From Vandiemenella viatica (Eukaryota > Arthropoda > Insecta > Orthoptera > Morabidae): DNA of 64,000 nt. Below, piece after piece: positions 20,916 to 30,953 of the stretch; position 1 is the first letter of the stretch; each line of letters begins with the position of its first letter. Under the pieces are notes generated by a model. That model saw only the letters and a program-made list of their open reading frames with translations, ran no database searches and was not told the DNA's origin. A program made the translations under genes and the position numbers. Location: NCBI GenBank assembly GCA_031002005.1, contig JARYHS010008074.1, forward strand, positions 271,375,930-271,439,929, read 5' to 3'.

Positions 20916-22235
20916 CTACCTACTTAAACCCCCCCCCGTATCGGGCGGGTCTTCCTTTGTTGACTGCTGAGGAACGGAACAAGGTTCGTCCACCAGCATG
21001 ATATCGTCTTCGGTGTCCGAAGACGATTTTCGTTGTGAGGCCTCGGAGTCTTGCGGACTTTTCTTCCGCCGAGGCCTGTTCCCCTTCTTCCCCTTTCCAG
21101 AGGGGGATCTGGGAGGAGAAGTCGGTGGGGATTTCACAAACATAGTGAGGTCCGTTAGCTTAAATTTCGGACCCCTAACCTTTTGCACTGTTTGCCATCC
21201 GCTACCGGCAGATGGCGTTGCCGTTACCAATTCTCTTGTTTCAGGGGCCGCTTCTGCTGTTGCAGAGGGACCCACTGCTGTAGCGGATGGCAGTGTCTTT
21301 GCTGGTGGACTTGCTGAACCTGCTGTCGTTGTGGTCGATGTTGTCAGAGTATTGTTACCGACGTGCGAGGTCCTAGGTGTAATGACCTTGATGGGTGTGG
21401 CACCACATCTGCACTGACATGAGCACATTGGACTTGTGCCCATGTCCGCAACGGACGTCTGGGTAGCAATGCTTTCTTTCCTGACGGGAGTTGATAACGT
21501 CTTCGTGAAGCTGGTAGCGAAGACTAGTGGAGCCAGAGCCTTATATCGCTTCTTAGCTTTGCCATACGATATTCGCTCTTTCGTTTTCAACTCCTGTATC
21601 TTTTTTTCTTCCAGATACAATCGACACTCTCTGCTCGAGGCTGGATGTGCCCCGGAGCAGTTGACACACACCTGCGGGAGCGTGCAGCTAGTGCCTGGCT
21701 TATGAGCCGCCTTTCCGCACTTCCCACAGGTGGGGTTGCCCTTGCAGGTCGCCGTCGTATGACCGAACCGCTGGCACTTAAAGCAGCGCATTGGGTCCGG
21801 TACATACGGGCGAATATTCAAGTTCAAATATCCTGCCTTGATGTTTTTGGGCAACGTTGGAGTGTCGAACGTCAGGACGAAGGTGGCTGTCTTCTCAAGA
21901 CTGCCGTTAACCCTTCGTTTAATCTGACGAACCTCGACCACATGTTCTGTTGACCACTCCTTAAGGAGTTCCTCGGTCTCTAAATCCATAAGATCCCTGC
22001 TGGTGATGACACCTTTTCTTGAATTTAGAGTTTTATGGAGTTCGCACTTCACTGCGAACTCCCCGAGCTTCTCGCACTTAAGGAGTTGGACAGCCTGCCT
22101 CTGGGTGGATGTTTCCATAAGCAGTGTCCCATTCCTCAGCTTTTTTACAGATTTGAGGGTACCCGCAATACCCTCTAAACCTTTCTGAACATAGAATGGA
22201 GAGACCTTCTCAAAAGATCCCTCCACCCTTGTCAT
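20916..22235 (-). CDS. I-clade LINE ORF1: CCHC nucleic-acid-binding protein, 439 aa
   Basis: Uninterrupted frame from ATG 22235 to TAG 20918-20916. The frame is open upstream for about 27 codons but has no other ATG. The N-terminal half resembles the RNA-binding region of insect I/X-element Gag-like proteins (KKLRNGTLLMET). Three zinc knuckles follow at about residues 154-200: CFKCQRFGHTTATC, CGKCGKAAHKPGTSC and CVNCSGAHPASSREC. The C-terminal half is Ser/Thr/Pro-rich, then basic (KGKKGNRPRRKK), then acidic. It presumably packages the element RNA. A run of nine G lies just before the stop. Intact while ORF2 is not. Confidence 0.92.
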   Translation of the reverse strand: MTRVEGSFEKVSPFYVQKGLEGIAGTLKSVKKLRNGTLLMETSTQRQAVQLLKCEKLGEFAVKCELHKTLNSRKGVITSRDLMDLETEELLKEWSTEHVVEVRQIKRRVNGSLEKTATFVLTFDTPTLPKNIKAGYLNLNIRPYVPDPMRCFKCQRFGHTTATCKGNPTCGKCGKAAHKPGTSCTLPQVCVNCSGAHPASSRECRLYLEEKKIQELKTKERISYGKAKKRYKALAPLVFATSFTKTLSTPVRKESIATQTSVADMGTSPMCSCQCRCGATPIKVITPRTSHVGNNTLTTSTTTTAGSASPPAKTLPSATAVGPSATAEAAPETRELVTATPSAGSGWQTVQKVRGPKFKLTDLTMFVKSPPTSPPRSPSGKGKKGNRPRRKKSPQDSEASQRKSSSDTEDDIMLVDEPCSVPQQSTKEDPPDTGGGLSR

Positions 22236-22738
22236 AATAACGAAGGCACTGTCAATATTACAACCCTTGCTGTTACTGTTTACATCCGGGGGAGGGCTTT
22301 CAACCCTAGCCCGTTTTTAAGAACTGGGTGTGTTTTTATTTACCTGCGACACACCCGGGCCGCAGGGGTTTTTTGGTTTTTTTGTGGAAGGAATTTTTGA
22401 TCCCACGAGAAAAACCAGTATAAGAAGGAATGCTTATACAACAGGGGTGCGCAGGTGCCCCTGAGGTTGCACGTTAGCGAGTGATTTCCCTCATCACCCA
22501 TTTGCCTCCTCGGCACGTGGCTGACCTTGAGGTTGAGGGTTTTTTTTATAGAGGTTTCTGCCATCCTCGCGATGAAGCCAAGATCCCCGTTCTCCTAGGC
22601 ACACAACGTTCCACCGCCACGCCCTACGGTGGTCGTTGAAGCATGGTAGGAGTTTACGGTGTGGGAAACTTGCGGCGCTCGGGCACCGCGGGTTCGCCAA
22701 ACCCATACCTGGCACTTGCGTACCAGGCTCCTGCGGGG
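22236..22738 (-). promoter_or_regulatory. 5' UTR of the I-clade LINE (probable internal promoter region)
   Basis: On the minus strand the first ~75 bases hold small hairpins: CCTGGTAC..GTGCCAGG, GGGTT..AACCC and GCGG..CCGC. It is GC-richer than the surroundings. A 74-codon frame (22564-22340) lacks known motifs. Promoter function is inferred because I-type LINEs carry internal promoters. Confidence 0.5.
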
Positions 22739-22859
22739 GCAGGTAAGGGGATAAAAATAAAAATAGATAATCAAAGGGATTTGTAGATCCGTGATAGGAA
22801 AGTCACTAATGGTTAGGAAATAGATAAAGCTGTTGAAACAAAAAAAGAGACATTGGGAG

Positions 22860-24160
22860 AACTGGGAAGGCAAAGGTTAATGCTGAAAATATCACAAAGC
22901 CACAAGCATTACTGTTGAACTAAATAAGTACAATGAATAAAGTAATGGAATTTGCAAACTTAATAGAGATACAAGAATCACAAGTAATTTTAGGTGTAGA
23001 CTCTTGGTTAAAATGAGTACTAGACAATGAGTTTATCTGCAATAGTTACAGTGTACCACAAAGATAAAGGAGCAATTGCTGGAAAGATATGCATACTGGT
23101 TAGCTAAAACTACTGCAGTTCACTCGGTGTTCATAACCATTAGTTACTTGGGAACTTCAAGGGTAATAAAAAAAATATAAAAAAACCCAGGGTGTTGACT
23201 TCTTAACATAGTGAGAGAGTGAGTGATGATGATGAGGTTCTTGGTTGGAAACTAAATTCATATTCAGTGTTTAGAAGTAAGGATAGAATGAACCTTATTG
23301 GTGGAGATTTAAATTTACCAGGTGTCAATTGGACTGAAAATAAGATTAATAACAAAGCTGAACAGAAACTTGCAAATACCATAGTAAGGTAAGGAAGTGG
23401 TAGAGCAGAATACAAAGGGACAAAATATATTGGCTTTTTTCCTAATAAAGGCCCAACGACAACCTTGAGGCATTTCAAGTAACTGAAGGAATAAGTGATC
23501 GTGAAGCAGAGAGATGGAGATTAGAGGTAAATCAGTGGTTGAAGTTGAAGAGCAAATAGATACAATATTATAAAAAGGCACAAAATTCAGAATTGAAGAC
23601 ATTTCAGCGAAAATGGAAGGATGGTAACAGTCAAAGTGGGAAGAGTTCAAGGTGATAATTAGTTAGGTTTATGAAGAATATTATTGATGCAGGGGGACCA
23701 CTGAAGCATGCATTTAGAAATTCCTATGGCTCTGTTATAAGGGGAAGGGAGGGTGTTGAGAGAATTACAGATAAGTGTTGAGAATAAGTTACTGAAGATT
23801 TGAAAATGACAGAGATATAGAGGTTTAGTGGGACATTTAGGGACTATGAATCAGAAATTGGAGGATGTAAATTGGAAACCGGTTTTTCTGTGCAGTTAGA
23901 AATGAGGAGACTAAAAAATTTGAAATTCATCCTGAGAATATCACAAAGACACTAAGAAAACTAAGAAACGTAAAGGATCTGGTTAGATAATATTACTACA
24001 AGTCTTAAATACATGTATGGACTTTGTAGGATTTTAAGCTTCAAAACCATATCATGTTCAGACGGAGTATTTTTCTCATGCCCTTCAAGGAAGGCAACCT
24101 ATGTATTTTAGACACAACAGGTTTCAAGAGGTACATAATGGGAGAAACCTGTATCCCACT
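22860..24160 (+). pseudogene. CR1-like LINE copy A, endonuclease part
   Basis: Decayed plus-strand blocks: MEFANLIEIQESQVILGVDS (near 22945) and NLIGGDLNLPGVNWTENKIN (near 23290), which are AP-endonuclease motifs. Both match copy B on the minus strand (52.1-51.65 kb). Stops are frequent. The element resumes after the DD82E transposon with its RT at 26640. Downstream of about 23700 the match fades. Confidence 0.75.
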
Positions 24161-24557
24161 CTATCAGCTCTGAAGTACTTACTAAGGCCTAATGAACCAA
24201 TTATGGGCTAAGCACAGGGTTTCCCACACCAGGCCTACAGCCCGGGAGCACAGTTCTGTACAGACACTCTGGGAGTCTCTTAGACGCCGTGACTGCATGA
24301 ACATCCAGACATCATGTACAATTCTCAGGTACAGACTAATGCATTTACTAACCCTCTGCTGGCTTAGGAAAGATACTCCAAGTGACTAGATTTTTATTAG
24401 TGACATTATTGATTGCATTAGAGCTATTTCTATGCATTATTTCCATGAATTTCATGTGTTTGTTAATGTACTCCAATTCAGTGAATCCATTAAAGTAACT
24501 TAATCATTCCCCTGCTATTTCAATTGCTATCACTGAATCCCTCCCTGCTCATTACTA
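24161..24557. other. Weakly recognisable LINE interior or spacer
   Basis: No motif recognised. Ends at the TA (24556-24557) duplicated by the DD82E transposon. Confidence 0.4.
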
Positions 24558-24760
24558 GAGTTCGGAGCAAGTACGAAGGCGGGTCACGGGCGGATGCGCA
24601 GTAGCCTGTGGAGCTGTACCACGTGACTCACAGCCAATCGTGTGTCAGTGCCTTTCCTGTGTTCGTTCTGTGCGCGTCATGCTGTGTTTGTCAAGTTTAC
24701 AGTTTATTTCACTTATAGTGTTCCGTGTTTAGTGATTATTTTGCCCTCATAGTGTTCATT

Positions 24761-26143
24761 ATGAGTGATGGTAAAGAATCACGCCAAGTGTTGCACAAAC
24801 AAGCGAGAGGAATAGTGTTCCGTGTGTATCAGTACTTGAAAAGGCAGTCTTCTCCTGAGTCCGCGCCACCATGTGGTGCGAATCGCGCCGTTGCCAAGTG
24901 CCAGGAGCAGACGGCTGAAGCTTGTGGTGTTGGTTTGAGGATGTTACAGAGGATAGCCAGCGAAGCTAAAGCGTCAGTTGAAGCCTGCGGCTCAGCTGTT
25001 TTCAAATCACCGGGAAAGCATCACAACCGAAAAAAAGAAGTTGGTGCTCTAGACGATTTTTCCAAAAACGTTCTGCGGCGGATAATATTCAGTATGTATG
25101 CTGATGGCAAATATCTGACAGCAGAAAAATTAGTTTCGCGTATGAAAGAAGCCGAAAATTTTAGCAGAAGCAAATGGACCATGTTGAGGATACTGAAAGA
25201 TATGGGATTCAGGTATCAGAAAACGAATGACGGCAGGAAATTACTAATGGAACGTAGTGATATTGTAGCTGCAAGGACTGTGTTTTTAAGAGCAATGCAG
25301 GAAATCAGACAACTTGGAACGTCTAGCATTTATTATGTAGACAAAACTTTCGTAAACCAAAATCATGCAAGGGCTATGTGCTGGAAAATGAGTGATGGTT
25401 CCGGTGGATTAAAAGTTCCCGTTGGCAATGGTAACAGAATAATAGTGCTTCATGCTGGATCAGCAGAAACTGGCTTTATTCCCCAGAGTAAGCTGATTTT
25501 TAAGGCGTCAAAGGCTAAGAATTCTGAAGATTACCGTACTGAGATGACATACTGTGTCTTTAAAAGGCGGTTTAAAGAACAATTGTTGCCGTATATCCCT
25601 CCATGCTCTGTTATTGTCATGGATAATGCAAGCATCCACTCAGTGCAAGTGAATAAAGCTCTAACTACGAATTCCAAAAAGGCAGACATTATAGCCTGGT
25701 TGTCCTCTAATGGAATACCTTATACTTCGTCACACACCAGAGCAGAATTGCTGCTTCTTGTCAATGCCCACAAGCCTGCTTACAGAGTATACGAGATAGA
25801 CGAAATTGCAAAGCAGTATGGACACCGTGTTGTTAGATTACCCCCATACCATTGTCATTACAACCCAATTGAGCTGGTATGGGCTAAGGTGAAAGCAAAT
25901 ATTGCGGAAAAGAACAACACATTTAAAATTGCAGGTGTTGAGAAACTTGCACATGAGGCAATTGACAGCATCACAACATCTGGATGGGCAGCTTGTGTGA
26001 AACACTCAGAAAAATTACAGGATGAAGATTACGACAGAGAAATTGGCAGGGACACGATTATGGAACCTTTCGTCATAAATCTTGCTGAGAGTGAGTCATC
26101 TGCATCGGACAGCGAAGACGATGGCGTGCATTTCTTGCTGTAA
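24761..26143 (+). CDS. DD82E Tc1/mariner-superfamily transposase, 460 aa, intact
   Basis: The first ATG is at 24761 (TCATTATGAGTG); an upstream open stretch to 24725 has no ATG. Residues 1-150 contain two helix-turn-helix-like segments (the second about 97-150: LRRIIFSMYADGKYLTAEKL). A basic KHHNRKK lies near 86-92. Catalytic residues are D194 (YYVDKTF), D288 (VIVMDNASIH) and E371 (YNPIELVWAKVK). Exactly 82 residues separate D288 and E371, matching the DD82E group I recall as 'Sailor' rather than the usual DD34-39. The extra span includes residues 305-334, which resemble a SAP-like helix-turn-helix (KKADIIAWLSSNGI, TRAELLLLV). The C-terminus is acidic and Ser-rich. Confidence 0.93.
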   Translation: MSDGKESRQVLHKQARGIVFRVYQYLKRQSSPESAPPCGANRAVAKCQEQTAEACGVGLRMLQRIASEAKASVEACGSAVFKSPGKHHNRKKEVGALDDFSKNVLRRIIFSMYADGKYLTAEKLVSRMKEAENFSRSKWTMLRILKDMGFRYQKTNDGRKLLMERSDIVAARTVFLRAMQEIRQLGTSSIYYVDKTFVNQNHARAMCWKMSDGSGGLKVPVGNGNRIIVLHAGSAETGFIPQSKLIFKASKAKNSEDYRTEMTYCVFKRRFKEQLLPYIPPCSVIVMDNASIHSVQVNKALTTNSKKADIIAWLSSNGIPYTSSHTRAELLLLVNAHKPAYRVYEIDEIAKQYGHRVVRLPPYHCHYNPIELVWAKVKANIAEKNNTFKIAGVEKLAHEAIDSITTSGWAACVKHSEKLQDEDYDREIGRDTIMEPFVINLAESESSASDSEDDGVHFLL

Positions 26144-26338
26144 TGATGTAAGTTTTAATTACTGGTACTTATGATTTTACGTGACTGTCTGCAGGTGTAT
26201 AGTTTATGTACACATCTTTGGCTTCGTAATAATGTAGTTTTCTCTGTGAAAGGTATTTCGTTCAATTAAATATATTGTAACACTGTAGCAGGTTGTGAAA
26301 TGAAAGAAAATATGAGAGGCTACAATGAATTCTGACAA

Positions 26339-26390
26339 AATTGTGTATGTGTGCGTGCGTGCTTGTGTGTGTGTGTGTGTGCTTGCGCGA
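26339..26390. repeat. GT-rich microsatellite in transposon 3' region
   Basis: Interrupted (GT)n with GC variants, inside the DD82E element downstream of its ORF. Confidence 0.9.
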
Positions 26391-26639
26391 CTAAAAGCTC
26401 GCGTTCCTGCAATTCGCTGAACCTGCTAGCGCGCTGTAAAGTGACAGAAGCAAATTGGCAGCGTCGCAACACATCTCCCCTCTCTCTCTCTGCACAGAAC
26501 GCGAAGCCCACCCGCCTTGGTACGTGCTCCGAACTCTAGCTATAAGTAATAGTAGGACTGAATATCTTTGAACCCATATCTCCGGTAAAATGAACCAGGG
26601 AGTGATTGATCAGAGGGAACCCAAGGTTTTGTGCCATTC

Positions 26640-27450
26640 AACCACTCGGGATGTTATAGATAGCAAGATGTGATATTGTGCATTCTATTGAAATGTTATT
26701 TAAACTGAGTCTGGAAAAGTGCAATAGTATACCAGTTCATAAAGGACAAACACAGTCAAAAATTACAGGCCAATCAATTTGACATCAGTAGTAGGTGAAT
26801 TAATGAAAAGATTGATATGCAACTACATCAGAAATGTTTGTAACATAAGCAGTTTTCAAGTTGACAAAATGGCTTTAGCCAAAGATATTCATGCAAATCT
26901 CAGTTAGTAAGAAGGCTGTAAGCAAGATATTTTTGATGAAATGAGCAATGGAAGCCAAACTGGTAGTGTAGCAATAGATTTTTCAAAGGGTTTTGTTACA
27001 GTGAGCCATAACATGGTGTTAAATAACATTAAAAATTATTGGAGTGGATGAAAAAGTTATTTTCTAGATTGAACATTTTTTAAAAGGAAGAAAGCAAAAG
27101 TTGGTGAAGGAAATGCAGGATCAAAAGAAGTGGAAGTGAAAATGGGAGTCCACGGAGTAGCATATTGGGACCATCTACTATTCTATAGCCAAATAAATTA
27201 TTGTGTTGATTTACTATCACAAGTTATTATAGATGACAATGTTATATAATAGGATCAAAATGCGTGAAGACAGAACAAATGCCAAGTGATCTGGACAAGA
27301 TATATAGCAGGGTAGGTCAACATGGGATGAAGATAAATGCAATGAAGAGTCAGCTTATTAGATTTTAATACAAATAAATTACCAAGAGAAATGATGAATA
27401 ATTTACAAAAAACCCTGAAAGATTTTAAAATTGAAATTCATAGAAGGCAA
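26640..27450 (+). pseudogene. CR1-like LINE copy A, reverse-transcriptase part
   Basis: Plus-strand blocks: NYRPINLTSVVGELMKRLIC (near 26760) and AIDFSKGFVTVSHNMVL (motif A region, near 26965), then a weak IIDDNVI (motif C region). The first block matches RPIILTSVIGKMMERLICNY in copy B. Many stops and shifts. It continues the endonuclease part at 22860-24160 across the DD82E insertion. Confidence 0.8.
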
Positions 27451-27568
27451 AATTTGGCAGGTACAGAAAAGGGGAAAAATAGGTGTGTAGAGAAACTGCT
27501 ACTGGAAATGCGCTCCATGACATTCAGTAAGTTTCCAGTATCCTCACTCTCTTCTAGTAAAGGACATT

Positions 27569-27608
<40 letters not shown>

Positions 27609-27617
27609 AAAAAAAAA
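27569..27617. repeat. (AC)n then poly-A
   Basis: About 17 AC dinucleotides followed by 14 A. Confidence 0.97.
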
Positions 27618-27779
27618 TGCTGCATACAGATTATTTATCCTTGGACATTTATGCCAAATTCATATTTTTCCTTCACTTCTCCTCTTGCTTCTTATACATC
27701 TTGAATATTGATGGGTATAGACTACAATCTTTTCTCTTACACTTCTTAATGGATTTAATAAACCAATTTTAGGATAGGT

Positions 27780-28300
27780 AAAATTGCTGTATTGGTTTGA
27801 GGTGGCAAGGCAGCCGAGCGATAGTTGCCCCGGGCAGAGAATCTAGGCCAGGTGCCGCTCAGCAATTATCCACTGACCTCGGCAGTCAAGCGGAATATAT
27901 TCTGGAACCCCGATAGACACTTCAGGTCATTACTTACCCAGCGCATGCTACATTAAAATGTGACCAGGTCACGTGGAAAAGATTCGAGAACATAATTAGA
28001 ACTCTCGGGTCCTTCTATGCAGTCACACTCTCAATACGCATAACAGGAGTATAAGAGACCGGCTTAGGATCAAGAATGGGATGCGCCATTGCTATGCCAG
28101 TTTGAATATCGAATGGGGGACCACCTGTCGCCAACCCAGTCTACCTCACTGCCCTCAATGCCCAGCTGATTTAGTGAGTGATGAATACTCGATTGATGAA
28201 CTGGGAGCTATGGAGTTACATTGATGGGGAGCTGCTAATACTGTATCCAGGTCACCAGTGTATAATAAACCATAGCTGTGAAGACTTGCTTCTTTTGTGA
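27780..28300 (+). pseudogene. Possible LINE ORF2 3' fragment
   Basis: A plus-strand frame near 28045-28190 reads RDRLRIKNGMRHCYASLNIE then CPQCPADLVSDE. This resembles the Cys-rich tail after the RT in some insect LINEs. No RT motif is visible, so the assignment is weak. Confidence 0.3.
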
Positions 28301-28800
28301 GAACTCCCTCCTCCATCGCAAGAACTTGGGTTGTATCGAGTGATTACACTAATTGTGCCAGATCTACTATCCTGACTGGGAGTGGAGCCTGAGGATCAGC
28401 CTTCAGAAGAATCATAGGACCAATAAGTTTGTCATCCTATTACCCTCTTGGCCTATGACCACCAGTCATTCCTGAAAAACGGCTAGTACTAGAAACCAGT
28501 TGTTACACTGATGCTTGTGTCTTATGATACTCTAATTCTTTTATATCCTCCTGATTCATATAGATTATGAACACTGAGTCCCCTCTGACATTATCAAAAT
28601 TTCAACAAACACCTTAAAGTATCCTTGTTTTTCTTGACCTGCCCTTCCAATATTAAAGCCATAATTTCTTCACTTAAAACCAGTTTTTCCTAAACTCTAA
28701 TTGACCTACATTTAACTATTCTATTATCCTTTCTATTCTTTTGTGTTTTATCCTTGTGGGTAATTCTGAAGTGTCTGTTAGACCTTATTATAATTTTTTC

Positions 28801-28861
28801 TTGTTTGGGCGCTACTGACCCCACCATCGACACGCCCTTAAGCCCCAGTAACAACAACAAT
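28801..28861 (+). mobile_element. 3' tip of an I-clade LINE (second copy)
   Basis: TTTGGGCGCTACTGACC..ATCGACACGCCC followed by AACAACAACAA matches the terminal stem-loop and tail of the element at 16854-16913. The stem GGGCG/CGCCC is preserved. Only this 3' tip is recognisable. Confidence 0.75.
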
Positions 28862-28899
28862 TTTCACTTGTTAACTTGTGATTTCTTCAAGAGTGTGAA

Positions 28900-29530
28900 A
28901 AATATTATAATTGATTGGAATCTCTCCTGTTACGTCCACTTTTTGCTATCAGACTGAATAATTTTTGTATTCCTTCTCCTAGAGAGTTTCAAGCTTCTGC
29001 AAGAATTTCATCAATTCCTACTATCTTATCTGAGCTTCAATCTTTCAAACCTATGTCAGTCATATCCTTAAAACAGCATCTCCTAAATCTTCAGTGTTGA
29101 TATCATCCAACACACTGTTGTTCAAATCGTCCTCTTCTTAGAATTCTCTATATTTTCCTTTCATTCGTTAGCTATATTCTGACCTTACAAGGGGCTTTCC
29201 GCAAGCACCTTTGATTTTTATAAAAAAATTTCTTCATTTGGCAAATTTTTTAGTTCACTACTTTATTAACTAGCATTTCCATTCTACTTCTTCACATTTT
29301 TCTTTTAGCCACTTTACTTTTGCTTTGATTTCTAAATTTTCAGAATTGCTCTCCCCATGCTGCATACACCAGCCATTTTTGTACCTTCACCTCTGATCCA
29401 TCAACTCTAAAATTTATTCAATGATACAAGATTTTTGACCAAGTTCTTTACCAAGTTTTGATTATTCTCTCCATTATTCTTCTGTTAATTCACTTTCAGA
29501 GATATTACTTGTTTCCTGTCTACAATCCCT
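28900..29530 (-). mobile_element. LINE copy 3 (internal fragment, same family as copy 1)
   Basis: Minus-strand sequence aligns to about 690-1220 of copy 1. Shared strings include GGTACAAAAATG, TGTGAAGAAGTAGA, GGTCAGAATATAGCTAACG (copy 1 GGTCAGAAGATAGAGCTAAC), GATTTAGGAGATGCTGTTTT and AGTAGGAATTGATGA. Many indels. It lies between endonuclease and RT; both domains are missing. Confidence 0.85.
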
Positions 29531-30953
29531 GCAGATTCACATCATTTTTATTTTGTCCAAGGCAAACAAATTCCTTTGGTATTTAACACGTAGATGGAGT
29601 ATATTCTGAAGATGGGTGAAAATAACAAGTTTTAATCTTATGATTGTTCCTGGTGGTTGGACAAGGTCAAAACAAGTTTTCTGAGGACATGGAAAAATTG
29701 TCCAGTAATTTCTGTTAAAATTTTTCACAGTGCTTAATCACATTATTTCTTAACTTTTGTATATTTACTTTCACCATCAATAACCTCTTGTATTGGTAGA
29801 GGACTGAAAATTTTGAATCGGTTTAATGGGAATTTTTTAGAAAACTATTAGAAGGAACAGTTTGAAGTATGTTGCAAAAACGTTTGAACATATTCAAAAT
29901 TGCTGCAAAAACTACTTGTATGTTACAAGACTGGTACACTCTGCCCCAAAAAACATTAGAGGAAATGACTGAAAATACACATTTTTTTTTTTAACTTTCT
30001 AGGATATATTAAACAAAAAGTACCACACAGATTCCTTCCATATTTTACACTTAGGTGGGGTATGACCTGAAGTTGAAATGAAAATTATAAGTTTGATCTT
30101 TAAATTGCTTCAAATCAGTGGAAAGGTTCAAATCAAATTTATAGGATATGGAAAAAAGTCGTATAGATGAGTTAAAATTTTGTCCAATGATTATAGATGT
30201 TATTCCTCAAATCTTGGATATTCCTTTTTTACATTGAATGAACTCTGGCACTGACAGAAGTGCATAAATTGTTAAACAAATTTTTTGAAAATGATGAGAG
30301 GGATCATCTCTACATATAGTGCAAAAGCCTTTGAATAGATCCCAAGTTGCTGTGACAAATACTCATATGTTAAAAAATGAACAAGTGTGTTTTACTTGAT
30401 ACAAATTGTTTCAGCTGGTTGACTAAAATCTCTAGTCAATTAATTAACAATTAAGCCAGACACACAGTATCAATTGATCATCCATCACTCAGTAAAAAAT
30501 AAAAAAAAAGAATAAGCAGGAACAATTTTTGAAACAAAAATATAATGGTTTTTAACACTGAAAAATAATAAAAAGCTTTTTAATTATTTTTTTAATTTTG
30601 TTTTCAAGATCGAGACTGAATAAAGGATGGAATAATTTAGTGATGGTCAATTTCATTCTATGTTTGGCTGTGTTGACTGCAAAGCTTGTGCAAGCTCTGC
30701 CACATATTTCTTTCACTTGATAAAAAATATTGTATTTTTGTGTTAGTATATAATTTCGTGTTGCTGCTGCCCTCCTCCCTTCAACTTTGGTGAGTGTTTC
30801 GTATAATTTTCCTTTCCTTTCCACATAAATACTTCTCAGTGAAGTCCAGGTCAGCAGCAATTTGAGATTCTGCAGCAAGGTCATAGTCACATTCCCTCCA
30901 CATATTGCAATGTACAAGCAAATTATGTAGAGCAGATTTTTTACTTTTTTTAA
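29531..30953. other. AT-rich spacer
   Basis: No coding or repeat signature recognised. A 121-codon minus-strand frame at 30552-30917 has no known motif. Confidence 0.5.

Larger units (their letters stand above)
16854..22738 (-). mobile_element. Full-length I-clade LINE (5.9 kb)
   Basis: Both ends are defined by a perfect 11-bp duplication GCAGGTAAGGG (16843-16853 and 22739-22749). On the minus strand the order is: 5' UTR (about 500 bp), ORF1 with three CCHC knuckles, ORF2 with endonuclease, RT, RNase H and a Cys/His tail, then a hairpin-rich 3' UTR and an (AAC)n tail. RNase H together with a CCHC ORF1 places it near the I/Jockey-type group, most like clade I. ORF1 is open; ORF2 is broken by at least two stops and six frameshifts. 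A fragment of the same 3' end occurs at 28801-28861. Confidence 0.93.
24558..26536 (+). mobile_element. Complete Tc1/mariner-type DD82E transposon (1,979 bp)
   Basis: Inverted ends: GAGTTCGGAGCAAGTACG at the left; the right complement reads GAGTTCGGAGCACGTACC. Both continue AAGGCGGGT (25 of 27 bases equal). The TA dinucleotide is duplicated (24556-24557 and 26537-26538). A single intact transposase gene fills the centre. It inserted into the CR1-like LINE copy A. Low TIR divergence and an open ORF suggest a young, possibly active copy. Confidence 0.93.

Noticed and set aside
20929..20937. Programmed frameshift fusing ORF1 and ORF2 at the G9 run
   Set aside because: Both alternative frames hit a stop within a few codons, before ORF2.
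24725..24760. N-terminal extension of the DD82E transposase
   Set aside because: The open stretch starts at GTG, not ATG. The first ATG is at 24761.
30552..30917. 121-codon minus-strand frame as a gene
   Set aside because: No motif, no splice or poly(A) context, AT-biased composition.
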